This document shows positions 44,869 to 52,817 of a DNA stretch of 64,000 nt, in pieces. Position 1 is the first letter of the stretch; each line of letters opens with the position of its first letter. The stretch is from Bacteroidales bacterium (GTDB lineage Bacteria; Bacteroidota; Bacteroidia; Bacteroidales; UBA3824): positions 27,505-91,504 of the forward strand of contig JAFXZT010000134.1 of the NCBI GenBank assembly GCA_017541145.1, written 5' to 3'. The translations under genes were made by a program, and so were the position numbers. A model generated the notes under the pieces. That model searched no databases, had not been told where the DNA came from, and worked only from the letters and a program-made list of their open reading frames with translations.

Positions 44869-44898
44869 TTGTTATTATGTGAAAATTCAGTAATTTTG
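44869..44898 (+). promoter_or_regulatory. Promoter of the proC-ribE operon
   Basis: TTG at 44869-44871, exactly 19 nt, then TAATTTTG at 44891-44898, 31 bp before the proC ATG. Confidence 0.85.
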
Positions 44899-44928
44899 AC
44901 GCCGACATTAATATATCAATAATACAAT

Positions 44929-45708
44929 ATGAATATCACTATTATCGGCTGCGGCAATCTTGGCTTTTCTATTGCGAAAGGTCTTGCCAATAAGCAGAAA
45001 GAATTTGATCTGAATATCACTGCTACTGATCCTGAGGCTGATCTCGATTCTATTCGGGCTGCAGGTATCAATGCTTCAAGAGATAATATTCAAGCTGTGA
45101 AAGACAGCGAGATTATTTTCCTTTGTGTTAAACCTTGGATAGCCAAAGATGTTATAGAAGAAATTGCTCCGGCTCTCAACAACGACCAGATTCTTATATC
45201 TCCGGTGGCAGGTCTTAGTATCGACCAAATTAAAGGTTACTGCTCTAAGAAACTTTCTGTTTTCAGAATCATGCCTAATATTGCGGCTTCTATCAACGAA
45301 TCTACTACTTGTGTGGCTTACGATGCTGAAGACGAGGTTGTTGAATCTACTCTCAAGATTCTTGGTATTTTAGGTAAGGTAATTGTTATCGACGAATCAA
45401 GAATCAATGCGGCTACTATTCTTACCGGCTCTGGTATTGCTTTCGTACTCAGATTTATGCGTGCGATGGTGGAAGGCGGTATTGAAATCGGTTTCAAGAG
45501 CGATATTGCCAACGAAATTGTTTCTCAGACTGTAAAAGGTACTGTAGAATTGCTGATGAAAGAAGGTGCTCATCCTGAACAACTTATCGATCGCGTTTGT
45601 ACTCCGTCTGGAACTACTATTCGAGGTCTCAACGAAATGGAAAAGAACGGCTTCTCTTCTTCTGTTATCGAAGGCATTCTCTCTGCTTACAAAGTAATTT
45701 CTAAATAA
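44929..45708 (+). CDS. proC: Pyrroline-5-carboxylate reductase
   Basis: ProC is the last enzyme of proline synthesis, reducing pyrroline-5-carboxylate with NAD(P)H. The Rossmann motif ITIIGCGNLGFSIAKGL is at residues 3-19; LCVKPWIAKDV, RIMPNIAASINEST and the C-terminal dimerisation segment with TVKGTVELLM..PEQLIDRVCTPSGTTIRGL are family hallmarks. Length of 259 residues is normal. It is the first gene of an operon; ribE begins 3 bp after its stop. Confidence 0.95.
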   Translation: MNITIIGCGNLGFSIAKGLANKQKEFDLNITATDPEADLDSIRAAGINASRDNIQAVKDSEIIFLCVKPWIAKDVIEEIAPALNNDQILISPVAGLSIDQIKGYCSKKLSVFRIMPNIAASINESTTCVAYDAEDEVVESTLKILGILGKVIVIDESRINAATILTGSGIAFVLRFMRAMVEGGIEIGFKSDIANEIVSQTVKGTVELLMKEGAHPEQLIDRVCTPSGTTIRGLNEMEKNGFSSSVIEGILSAYKVISK

Positions 45709-45711
45709 ATT

Positions 45712-46308
45712 ATGTTTTCAGGTATAGTTGAAGCTGTCGGCAAGGTGGTTGATATCCGTCACGACAGAACTAATATAGATTTTACGCTCGAATGTCCTTT
45801 TGGAAACGAGCTTGCTATCGACCAAAGTGTTGCTCACAACGGTGTTTGTCTTACTGTTGTAAAAAACGACGGTAACAAATATGTTGTAACAGCAATGCAG
45901 GAAACTCTCAACCGTTCTAACCTCGGATTGCTGAAAATCGGTGATGAGGTAAATCTCGAACGCAGTATGAAACCGGATTCTCTTTTAGACGGTCACATCG
46001 TACAAGGTCATGTGGATCAAACCGGTGTTTGTACCAAAATCGAAGATATGGACGGCAGTATTTATTATACTATCGAGTACGATCCTTCCCAAGGAAATAT
46101 TACCGTAGAGAAAGGTTCGGTAGCTGTCAACGGTGTTTCGCTTACTGTTTGTAATTCTGAAGACGGCAAATTCAGAGTTTCTATCATTCCTTACACTTAC
46201 GAGATTACCAATTTCCATAATCTGAAAGTCGGCGACAAGGTTAACTTGGAATTTGATATCATCGGAAAATACATCCAAAAGATTGCAAGCGTATATATCA
46301 AGAAATAA
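45712..46308 (+). CDS. ribE: Riboflavin synthase alpha chain
   Basis: This enzyme dismutates two 6,7-dimethyl-8-ribityllumazines to riboflavin. The two tandem beta-barrel lumazine-binding repeats are seen as MFSGIVEAVGKVVDI (1-15), SVAHNGVCLTVV, GHIVQGHVDQTG, and in the second half GSVAVNGVSLTVC and GDKVNLEFDIIGKYIQK. At 198 residues it has the normal length. It follows proC after 3 bp and is ended by a bidirectional terminator. No FMN riboswitch is visible here. Confidence 0.95.
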   Translation: MFSGIVEAVGKVVDIRHDRTNIDFTLECPFGNELAIDQSVAHNGVCLTVVKNDGNKYVVTAMQETLNRSNLGLLKIGDEVNLERSMKPDSLLDGHIVQGHVDQTGVCTKIEDMDGSIYYTIEYDPSQGNITVEKGSVAVNGVSLTVCNSEDGKFRVSIIPYTYEITNFHNLKVGDKVNLEFDIIGKYIQKIASVYIKK

Positions 46309-46328
46309 TTTTGCAGAATTAACATAAC

Positions 46329-46382
46329 AAAACAGGCTGTCTGAAAAAAGTAATCATCTTCTTTCTGACAGCCTGTTTTATT
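46329..46382. terminator. Bidirectional terminator after ribE
   Basis: AAAACAGGCTGTC at 46329-46341 pairs perfectly with GACAGCCTGTTTT at 46367-46379; both sides are T-rich on the reading strand. It separates ribE from the convergent type III restriction gene. Confidence 0.9.
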
Positions 46383-46383
46383 T

Positions 46384-48984
46384 TTAGCCTAATATTGCTT
46401 TCTCAAATGTTGACTTAAACTCGTTGAGTTTCTTGTCATCCTCAAAACAATAAAATGGCATTGCGAGAAGTCTTATATTTGCCGTATTTGTAGATTGCGA
46501 ACTTATTTCATTTAAGAAACGCTCTTTCCAACCGTCACGCTCTATTAGTTGCGGACCTTTGGGCTCTACAAAAACTTGAGTATATTCTTTTTTACCATTA
46601 TTATTTTTACTCAGAAACAATACAAAATCCGGCTCAAATGCTCTTCCGTCGTAAAAAGCATGTAATTGAAAATCTCGCTCGTTTCTTAGTAAGTATATTT
46701 CTTCGTATTTTGCTTTCAACTCCTCGTAGATACTATTGATATATAGTACAAACGATTTCTCTTCCGAAGTTCCGAAACAATCCTCTTGAGCATACCATTG
46801 CTTTTCGTTGATATTGAGCGGCATTTTGGTCTCTTTTTCGTCAAGCATCGATTTGCCAAATTCTCTGTCGGATTTGTTATCAAGCGTAAAGTTCATCAAC
46901 TTACTTTTGAATACATCTTTTATTGCAAACGCCGTGAAATCCTTGGAACCGATACTTTCTATTTTGTCGGAACCTATTATCGGAGCTATCGTGTTCAAAA
47001 GGTTGATTGCTACGCGGAGTTTTTCTTCTGCTGATATATTGTTAAGGTCTGTGTCTTCAGCTTTTATTTTTACACGGATTTTTCCGAGATAATTATTTGA
47101 AGTTATAAACTCGCTTACTGATTTCAGATTCGGCAAATATTTCTTCAGATTGTCAAACCTGTAAAATTCCAATCTCGACATCGCTTCGCGGATTATTATC
47201 TCTCCCAATTCCGGTAGAAAATATTCCTGCTCGGTAATATTCTTGGTATCGTTGCGCTTGCCGGCTGTAAACGCTTCTTTTTCTTCAACCGTTTCGGAAT
47301 TTATCTTCGCTTCAAATACTTGTTCCAGTATTGAGGATTTCAATGAGAATACATTTGCGCGTGTATTTTTCTCCTTGTGATTTTTTAGAATAAATCCGTT
47401 ACGATAAAAATCCGTATTCTTAAACTCTTCCTTTAAGTTGAGCTGCCTTTGTACTAATTTTACGGGTTTTATGCCCATGTTGACAAGTGCACGGTTTAGC
47501 TCCACAATATATCCCGGATTATACGAAGCATGATAATAAAGTTCTTCGCAAATTTTTAGCTCGTTTTCCGTATCTTCGTCAAACTTGCGGATATATGCAT
47601 TGTCAATACCATCTACTCTAAACGGACAATATCTTGCACCGCGTCCTATCAATTGCGCTTCCTGCATTGTAGTTTTGCCCGGTACTCCGTTTTTGGAATC
47701 TCTTGTATCATAAAGCCTTACGATATCAAACAAGTTCAAAACATCCCAACCTTCGTTCAGCTTGTCAACAGCGAAAATTGCGCGGTAGATATTTTTCTCG
47801 TTCTCCAAAGTGTTGATTGCTATTTGTTTCTCTTCGCTCTCTTCTCTGGAGTTTACCGAGATTTGTTTATCAGCGGCAAAATCGTCTTTGAGTTCCTCAC
47901 AAAAGTTCTCAAGCGGAATACTGTTTTTCTCCAAATAGTCAAACACTTTCCTTAACACCGTATCGCGGTTGAGATTCTTTATATTTTGCAATGTGCCCGC
48001 GTTGAGATGCTTTAGATTTTCGGTAAATGCAGTCTGAAAATCCTTGCTCTCTTTTATCGTCTTGGACTTAAAGAGTACTACAGGTTTTATTCTTATGCCA
48101 TATTTCTCAAAAAGTTTTTGACGGTATTGACTTAATATTATTGCCTGTACCGCCCTTTCAAATACAGGAAGTGTAGCCTGCAATGTCTGTACATCTTTGG
48201 AATAACCCTCGGCCCTAAACTTGCTCAAAGGATAATCAAACAACAGCTTGTTGTCATACTTAAAAGCTATCAGAGGATTCTTCAGATCTGCCGTTGCCGT
48301 AAATTCCAACATGATATTTTCCTTGTTGGCATTAAAAATCCTTGTTACCGTGCCTTCCCAACTGTCGATATTTTCCTGTTCTTCGGGAGTACGTTTTTTA
48401 GCATTCTTGGTATCGGCGTTGATATGATGAGCTTCGTCGGCAATAAGCACAACCTTGCTGTTTTCAAAGTCGTCGAAAGTTATTTCGTTTTCCTTGGGAG
48501 TGTTTAGTAGCGCATGAAGCCCTTGTACAGTGCTAAAGCAGATATTAATATTATCTTGATTAGTATCTTGAAAATTGGATACTTCTGCAATTTCAAACTT
48601 TTTATCAGCTATCGAAAGCCTTTCTGAAAACAGATACTTGATGGAGTTCGCATTCAAGAAATTGTCTTTGGTCTTATCAATAATATTTGTACTGTTAACA
48701 AAAAACAGAAAATTTCTGTATCCTTGTTGATACAAATATATCATAAGTCCCGCCATGATAAGAGTTTTGCCGCTGCCCGTAGCCATGTGAAACAGCAGTT
48801 GGGTAGGGTTGGGGCTCTTGCGATAATTCTCGTTGTAATAGACAAAACGTCCGAAAGCCTCAAGCTGATAAGGGCGCAGCTCAAAACTCGGTTTTAGATT
48901 CTCTCTTATATAGCCGGGAACCAATTGTTGAAATACTTCTTCGTTGGATTTCAATAATTCGTTTAATTCCTCGTTGAGTTTCAT
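46384..48984 (-). CDS. Type III restriction enzyme, Res subunit
   Basis: The Res subunit is an SF2 helicase-nuclease that works in complex with Mod and cuts DNA when two unmethylated sites are in the right orientation. Motif I ATGSGKTLIMAG (residues 68-79), DEAHHI (183-188) and motif VI QLIGRGARYCPF are visible. The C-terminal PD-(D/E)XK nuclease is FEPDFVLF (783-790) and FVEPKG (805-810), with the expected D and ExK spacing. At 866 residues it is typical in length and seems intact. It lies 55 bp downstream of the Mod gene in the same direction. Confidence 0.93.
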   Translation of the reverse strand: MKLNEELNELLKSNEEVFQQLVPGYIRENLKPSFELRPYQLEAFGRFVYYNENYRKSPNPTQLLFHMATGSGKTLIMAGLMIYLYQQGYRNFLFFVNSTNIIDKTKDNFLNANSIKYLFSERLSIADKKFEIAEVSNFQDTNQDNINICFSTVQGLHALLNTPKENEITFDDFENSKVVLIADEAHHINADTKNAKKRTPEEQENIDSWEGTVTRIFNANKENIMLEFTATADLKNPLIAFKYDNKLLFDYPLSKFRAEGYSKDVQTLQATLPVFERAVQAIILSQYRQKLFEKYGIRIKPVVLFKSKTIKESKDFQTAFTENLKHLNAGTLQNIKNLNRDTVLRKVFDYLEKNSIPLENFCEELKDDFAADKQISVNSREESEEKQIAINTLENEKNIYRAIFAVDKLNEGWDVLNLFDIVRLYDTRDSKNGVPGKTTMQEAQLIGRGARYCPFRVDGIDNAYIRKFDEDTENELKICEELYYHASYNPGYIVELNRALVNMGIKPVKLVQRQLNLKEEFKNTDFYRNGFILKNHKEKNTRANVFSLKSSILEQVFEAKINSETVEEKEAFTAGKRNDTKNITEQEYFLPELGEIIIREAMSRLEFYRFDNLKKYLPNLKSVSEFITSNNYLGKIRVKIKAEDTDLNNISAEEKLRVAINLLNTIAPIIGSDKIESIGSKDFTAFAIKDVFKSKLMNFTLDNKSDREFGKSMLDEKETKMPLNINEKQWYAQEDCFGTSEEKSFVLYINSIYEELKAKYEEIYLLRNERDFQLHAFYDGRAFEPDFVLFLSKNNNGKKEYTQVFVEPKGPQLIERDGWKERFLNEISSQSTNTANIRLLAMPFYCFEDDKKLNEFKSTFEKAILG

Positions 48985-49039
48985 CCTGTGTATCTTTACC
49001 TTGTTTGTTTCTTTTCTTTTTACTTTTTTTTATCCGGTG

Positions 49040-50893
49040 TTACTCAAAACTGTACAATCTCTTTGTTAACATCTTGTCGTTGTCGCTAACGGCATAATCC
49101 TCGTCGTCTATTTCCGACAAGTTAACATAAAGATTATTTTTGTTAACACAATCCAACAGTATCTTCTTCTTATCTTTGGAGTTGAGCGCAAGAAATCCTT
49201 CCTTGTCGAGATTTTTGATAAAATATTTTCTGGACTTACTTTGTGGCAGTTCGTCAAAAATCTGTAACAACTCTTCGTCCTTGGCGCCAAGTATTCTTTC
49301 AATATCGTTTTGAGTATCTTTCATCAGCTCGCAATAAACAAAACTTCCGCCGCCTTCCCAGCCGTTAGTCCTTGAAATACCGCCTTGTTCGCCTTCCAAA
49401 ACTTTTTTGAGTCTTGCGATAGATACTTCCTCGATATAATCCATCTGTTCCACGCCGATATATCTGCGTTTCATCTTGTGAGCCGCCGTACATGTAGTAC
49501 CGCTGCCAAGACAAAAATCCAATACCAAGTCGCCTTCGTTGGTAGATAACTGTAAAACTCTCTCTATCAAGCCTTCAGGTTTCGGATTATTGAAAATCCT
49601 GTCACCAAAAAGCTCCTTGAGATGCGCAGTGCCGTTAGTAGTAGTCGGCAAATCTTTCCAAAGTGTAGTAGTAACCTCGCCGCGCTCTTTTGCCTCGCTC
49701 CAGAAACGTTTGCGCTGAGGACCTGCATCTCCCTTAGTACCAAAGATTATTCTGCCTTCCGACATCAACACGTCAAAAACTTTTTTCTCGTTTTTCCAAC
49801 TGTTGCCCGGCAACGGCTTGTACACAACACCTGTTTTGGGGTTTGTGATTTCATACAATTGATTAGGACGTTCGCCACCCACCTGAAACGGGTCAGCCAC
49901 CCACTTGCCGCGCGGGTCGTTGTCCGGATTGGAAAACTTTTGCTCATCGGCAGTAAGTCTAAACGAAGTCCTGTTCTGTTTCAACAACTTAGCATTCTTG
50001 GCGTATAACAACACATGCGTAGTAGCGCCCGAAATAATAGCTGTATTTGTAACAGACTTGGTAGAATTCCAAATCACGTCAGCCACAAAATTGTCACGAC
50101 CAAAAATCTCATCGGTCATCACCTTAAAATAATGAGCCTCGTGGTCCGATAGCGAAACCCAGAACAAACCGTCCTCACTCAACAAGTCGTGAGATACAGC
50201 CACCCTGTTTTTCATAAACGTCAACCAAGTACTGTGATTGAAACTGTCGTTATATTTAAAAGAATCATTATCAGTATTGTAAGGCGGGTCGATAAAAATA
50301 CATTTTACCTTGCCGCATATACTCTTAATTTTTTTCAAAGAATGAAGCACCAACAAGTTGTTACCCTTAATAATCAAATTGTCATCTTGATTAATCTGAG
50401 GATTTTCAGTTACCTTGTCCTGTTCGTACCTTTTAAAATTTGTAAAAACCTTAGCATCCAGCAGACGGTTGATATTATTTGGTGCAAGTACCTCATTATA
50501 AAACACTTCATATTTCTTTTGTTCGTCTCTTGACTGACCGCCTTCCAATATGCAGTCCTTGTAAGCCCATTGCAATACAACATCCTTGCAGTCAGAGAGA
50601 TAATCTCCGTCTTTTGCCAGACCTATTCTATTCTTGTAAGAGGTATATGAATCAGCCAAAAATTGTTTATTAGAAACAAACTTTTGGAATTTAATTTTGT
50701 CGAAAACGATTACATCGCCGGCTTGCACAAAGAAATGTTCCTTTAGTTGCTTGTTGCCCAATAGTTCCTTCAACAGTTCGGAATCCAAATTGAGGGCACA
50801 TTCTATAATTTTGTTTTTCAGGAGTTTACCGTCAGCTACAAACCGCTCGTCCTGCATCAACAATTCCTGTAAGTCGTTTAATAAGTTTTGCAT
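49040..50893 (-). CDS. Type III restriction-modification system methylase, Mod subunit
   Basis: Mod is an adenine-N6 methyltransferase that also supplies target recognition for Res. The catalytic motif IV is DPPYNTDND (202-210 from the chosen start), with SAM motif I after it (LDFCLGSGTTCTAA), the beta-class order. The start is set at the ATG at 50893; an in-frame ATG at 50947 lies in the likely promoter region (TATTTTGC). The central part between the two motifs holds the target recognition domain. I see no simple-sequence repeat that would make it phase variable. Mod precedes Res, as in known systems. Target site cannot be read from sequence. Confidence 0.93.
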   Translation of the reverse strand: MQNLLNDLQELLMQDERFVADGKLLKNKIIECALNLDSELLKELLGNKQLKEHFFVQAGDVIVFDKIKFQKFVSNKQFLADSYTSYKNRIGLAKDGDYLSDCKDVVLQWAYKDCILEGGQSRDEQKKYEVFYNEVLAPNNINRLLDAKVFTNFKRYEQDKVTENPQINQDDNLIIKGNNLLVLHSLKKIKSICGKVKCIFIDPPYNTDNDSFKYNDSFNHSTWLTFMKNRVAVSHDLLSEDGLFWVSLSDHEAHYFKVMTDEIFGRDNFVADVIWNSTKSVTNTAIISGATTHVLLYAKNAKLLKQNRTSFRLTADEQKFSNPDNDPRGKWVADPFQVGGERPNQLYEITNPKTGVVYKPLPGNSWKNEKKVFDVLMSEGRIIFGTKGDAGPQRKRFWSEAKERGEVTTTLWKDLPTTTNGTAHLKELFGDRIFNNPKPEGLIERVLQLSTNEGDLVLDFCLGSGTTCTAAHKMKRRYIGVEQMDYIEEVSIARLKKVLEGEQGGISRTNGWEGGGSFVYCELMKDTQNDIERILGAKDEELLQIFDELPQSKSRKYFIKNLDKEGFLALNSKDKKKILLDCVNKNNLYVNLSEIDDEDYAVSDNDKMLTKRLYSFE

Positions 50894-51023
50894 GTACTGA
50901 TAATCTAAAAAAGTTTTCAAAAGTAGTAAATAGTTTTGACACTGCAAAATACGAGTTGTATTACACTTATGTTAAAAAAACACCTGAAAATATTTTTCTG
51001 AGAAAGGAATTTCAATCTGCCCC

Positions 51024-51142
51024 GTAGAGACGTTGTGTACAACGTCTGAAAATACGAATAATTGTGTAGAGACGTTGTGTACAACGTCTAAAAATACGAA
51101 TATTATTGTGTAGAGACGTTGTACACAACGTCTCTACACAAT
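51024..51142. repeat. Cluster of three palindromic repeats
   Basis: Three units begin at 51024, 51066 and 51110, spaced 42 and 44 bp. Each has an AGACGTTGT/ACAACGTCT inverted repeat; the third is in the opposite central orientation and extends to a perfect palindrome with 18-nt arms (51105-51122 and 51125-51142). The spacers are similar (AAAATACGAATA). The stretch 50948-51166 has no gene; the palindrome may stop transcripts from either side, but its form is that of interspersed REP-like elements. Confidence 0.85.
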
Positions 51143-51166
51143 GAAATGGATGTTGTTATTAATTAT

Positions 51167-51439
51167 TTACATGTTGAACAATTTTGCGTGACTGCCAACT
51201 CTCAATAATTTTATAGTGTCTTTTTCAATAATGTACCAGATTAGAAGTAAATCCGGACGTACATGAGCTTCCCAATTCCCTACATAATTACCTTTTAGTC
51301 TATGAGGGTGATAAGGCTCTTTGGGTAATGTGCCTTCTTCTTGAAGTATTTTGATAGTTTGCAAAACTTTTTGCGCATCTGATTTGTTCAAAGATTTGTA
51401 GTCAGTGCGAAATTGTCTTGTTGATTCTATATTGTACAT
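51167..51439 (-). CDS. YafQ/RelE-family mRNA-interferase toxin
   Basis: The start is the ATG at 51439, which shares one base with the antitoxin stop codon (TGATG). The 90-residue protein has the YafQ layout: HRLKGNYVGNWEAHVRPDLL (46-65), and the tail RVGSHAKLF (80-88). Residues equivalent to the E. coli YafQ active site are H46, H59, D63, H84 and F88, all kept, so the toxin should be active. YafQ-type toxins cut mRNA on the ribosome. It is co-transcribed with the small gene upstream, its likely antitoxin. Confidence 0.92.
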   Translation of the reverse strand: MYNIESTRQFRTDYKSLNKSDAQKVLQTIKILQEEGTLPKEPYHPHRLKGNYVGNWEAHVRPDLLLIWYIIEKDTIKLLRVGSHAKLFNM

Positions 51440-51642
51440 CAATTCTCTAAATAATTAACTAAATCATCAAAACTCTTTGCCTTATAAGTTTTACCACTTT
51501 GAGCATCTCTAATAGCTTGCTTAGTAGTTTCATTAGGTTCATCGTCCTTTAAGATGGTAAAAAGTCCTGACTCTTCTATTAATTTAATTATAGCGCGAGC
51601 TGTTTTGTTATGCTCGTCATAATCAATTGTAATTACTGCCAT
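51439..51642 (-). CDS. Antitoxin of the YafQ-type toxin
   Basis: The start is the ATG at 51642, downstream of the -7 element TATATTTG (51673-51666); the upstream in-frame ATG at 51678 lies before it. The 67-residue protein is acidic overall and has an N-terminal beta-helix segment (MAVITIDYDEHNKTARAI), probably the dimerising, DNA-binding part. The C-terminal segment (KQAIRDAQSGKTYKAKSFDD) should wrap the toxin. It is not an obvious DinJ/RelB by sequence and may belong to one of the small uncharacterised antitoxin families seen with YafQ in Bacteroidota. The operator likely overlaps the promoter. Confidence 0.8.
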   Translation of the reverse strand: MAVITIDYDEHNKTARAIIKLIEESGLFTILKDDEPNETTKQAIRDAQSGKTYKAKSFDDLVNYLEN

Positions 51643-51665
51643 GATGTTATTTTTTTTATTTGACA

Positions 51666-51673
51666 CAAATATA
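51666..51673 (-). promoter_or_regulatory. -7 element of the toxin-antitoxin operon
   Basis: CAAATATA on the plus strand reads TATATTTG on the minus strand, 24 bp upstream of the antitoxin ATG and 42 bp from the first unit of the 86-bp array. Confidence 0.6.
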
Positions 51674-51714
51674 AACATTTTTTTGTAGAAAATATTTCTT
51701 TAAATAAAAAAATT

Positions 51715-52363
51715 CGATGATGACATCATGTTATTATCTATCTTGACATCGGATTCTTCATATTTACCTGTTATCATGGTCAAGATTACCACGGTGATTA
51801 CGATGATGACATCATGTTATTATCGATATTGACATCGCATTTTTCATTTTCACCTGGTGTCGCGGTCGTGATCGCCGAGGGAATTACGACCGTGACATCC
51901 CATAATTTTCGATATAGACATGGAATTTTCCATTTTCACCTGGGGTCGCGGTCGTGATCGCCGAGGGAATTACGACCGTGACATCCCATAATTATCGATA
52001 TAGACACGTCATTTTTCATTTTCACCTGGTGTCGCGGTCGTAATCGCCGAGGGAATTACGACCGTGACATCCTATAATTATCGATATTGACATGTCTTTT
52101 TCCGTTTTCACCTGGGGTCGCGGTCGTAATTCCCACGGTAATTTCGACCGTGACATCATGTTATTATTAATATTGACATGTCATTATCCATGTTTACATG
52201 GTGTCATGGTCATAATTCCCACGGGAATTTCGATGGTGACATCATGTTATTATTAATATTGACATGTCATTATCCATGTTTACATGGTGTCATGGTCATA
52301 ATTCCCACGGTAATTTCGATGATGACATCATGTTATTATTTATATTGACATCGATTTTTCATT
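51715..52363. repeat. 86-bp tandem repeat array with hairpin in each unit
   Basis: The motif GACATC recurs at 51722, 51808, 51894, 51980, 52066, 52152, 52238 and 52324, an exact spacing of 86 bp through seven full units and a partial eighth. Each unit has a second GACA motif 23 bp after the first, a pyrimidine-rich TTTTCATTTTCACCTGG-like part and then a long imperfect hairpin. In the second unit 51858-51872 pairs with 51883-51897 (15 bp with two G-U pairs, loop CGCCGAGGGA). Middle units are richer in G+C than outer ones. The period is not a multiple of three and the array is in a gene-free stretch of 1.1 kb (51679-52817), so it is not coding and not a CRISPR (no unique spacers). Confidence 0.97.
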
Positions 52364-52676
52364 GTTGTTATATTGTTGAATATTATTTTCTGTATCCGAT
52401 GTCAATGATGTTAATTTCAATAACTTTGTTACCTGTTTAAAATTTCGATGTTGACATTTGGATTATATCCTTATTCTATTTTATTTTTCACCGATGAACA
52501 TCTGTTTTGCTATTGATATTTGTTTGAAAGGAATTTTTGATTATCAGATAATTATTAAATTTTTCGGCTGAAGGCAACACTTGGTCATCGAAAAGATGTT
52601 AAAGTAAGAAGATATTGCAGAAGTTTTTCTATATCGGGATTGAGAATGATTGTTGATTGTAGTAAATTGTAAATAA

Positions 52677-52712
52677 AAAAGGGGTAAGTGTCTTGCGACG
52701 CTTACCCCTTTT
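52677..52712 (-). terminator. Terminator of the histidine kinase operon
   Basis: AAAAGGGGTAAGTGTC at 52677-52692 pairs with GACGCTTACCCCTTTT at 52697-52712 (one G-U pair) around TTGC. On the minus strand a T-rich tail follows. Between the 86-bp array and this hairpin (52364-52676) I see only A+T-rich sequence with one stray GATGTTGACATTTGG that resembles the array unit. Confidence 0.85.
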
Positions 52713-52817
52713 GCTGCTTACTAATTTAACCTAAATCTTATTATGAAAAGAGTTCTGACATTATATCTTCCTGGTCTGTCTCAGATGAGGGCTGTCATTC
52801 AATGTTTTTTAATTACA

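Noticed and set aside
45712..46308. FMN riboswitch controlling ribE
   Set aside because: ribE follows proC by 3 bp and the only leader, before proC, is about 25 nt long and lacks RFN-element sequence.
49040..50893. Phase-variable Mod gene
   Set aside because: I looked for homopolymer or short tandem repeats in the coding region that could switch the frame and found none convincing.
51715..52363. CRISPR array
   Set aside because: The whole 86-bp unit is repeated; there are no unique spacers alternating with short repeats, and no cas genes in the window.
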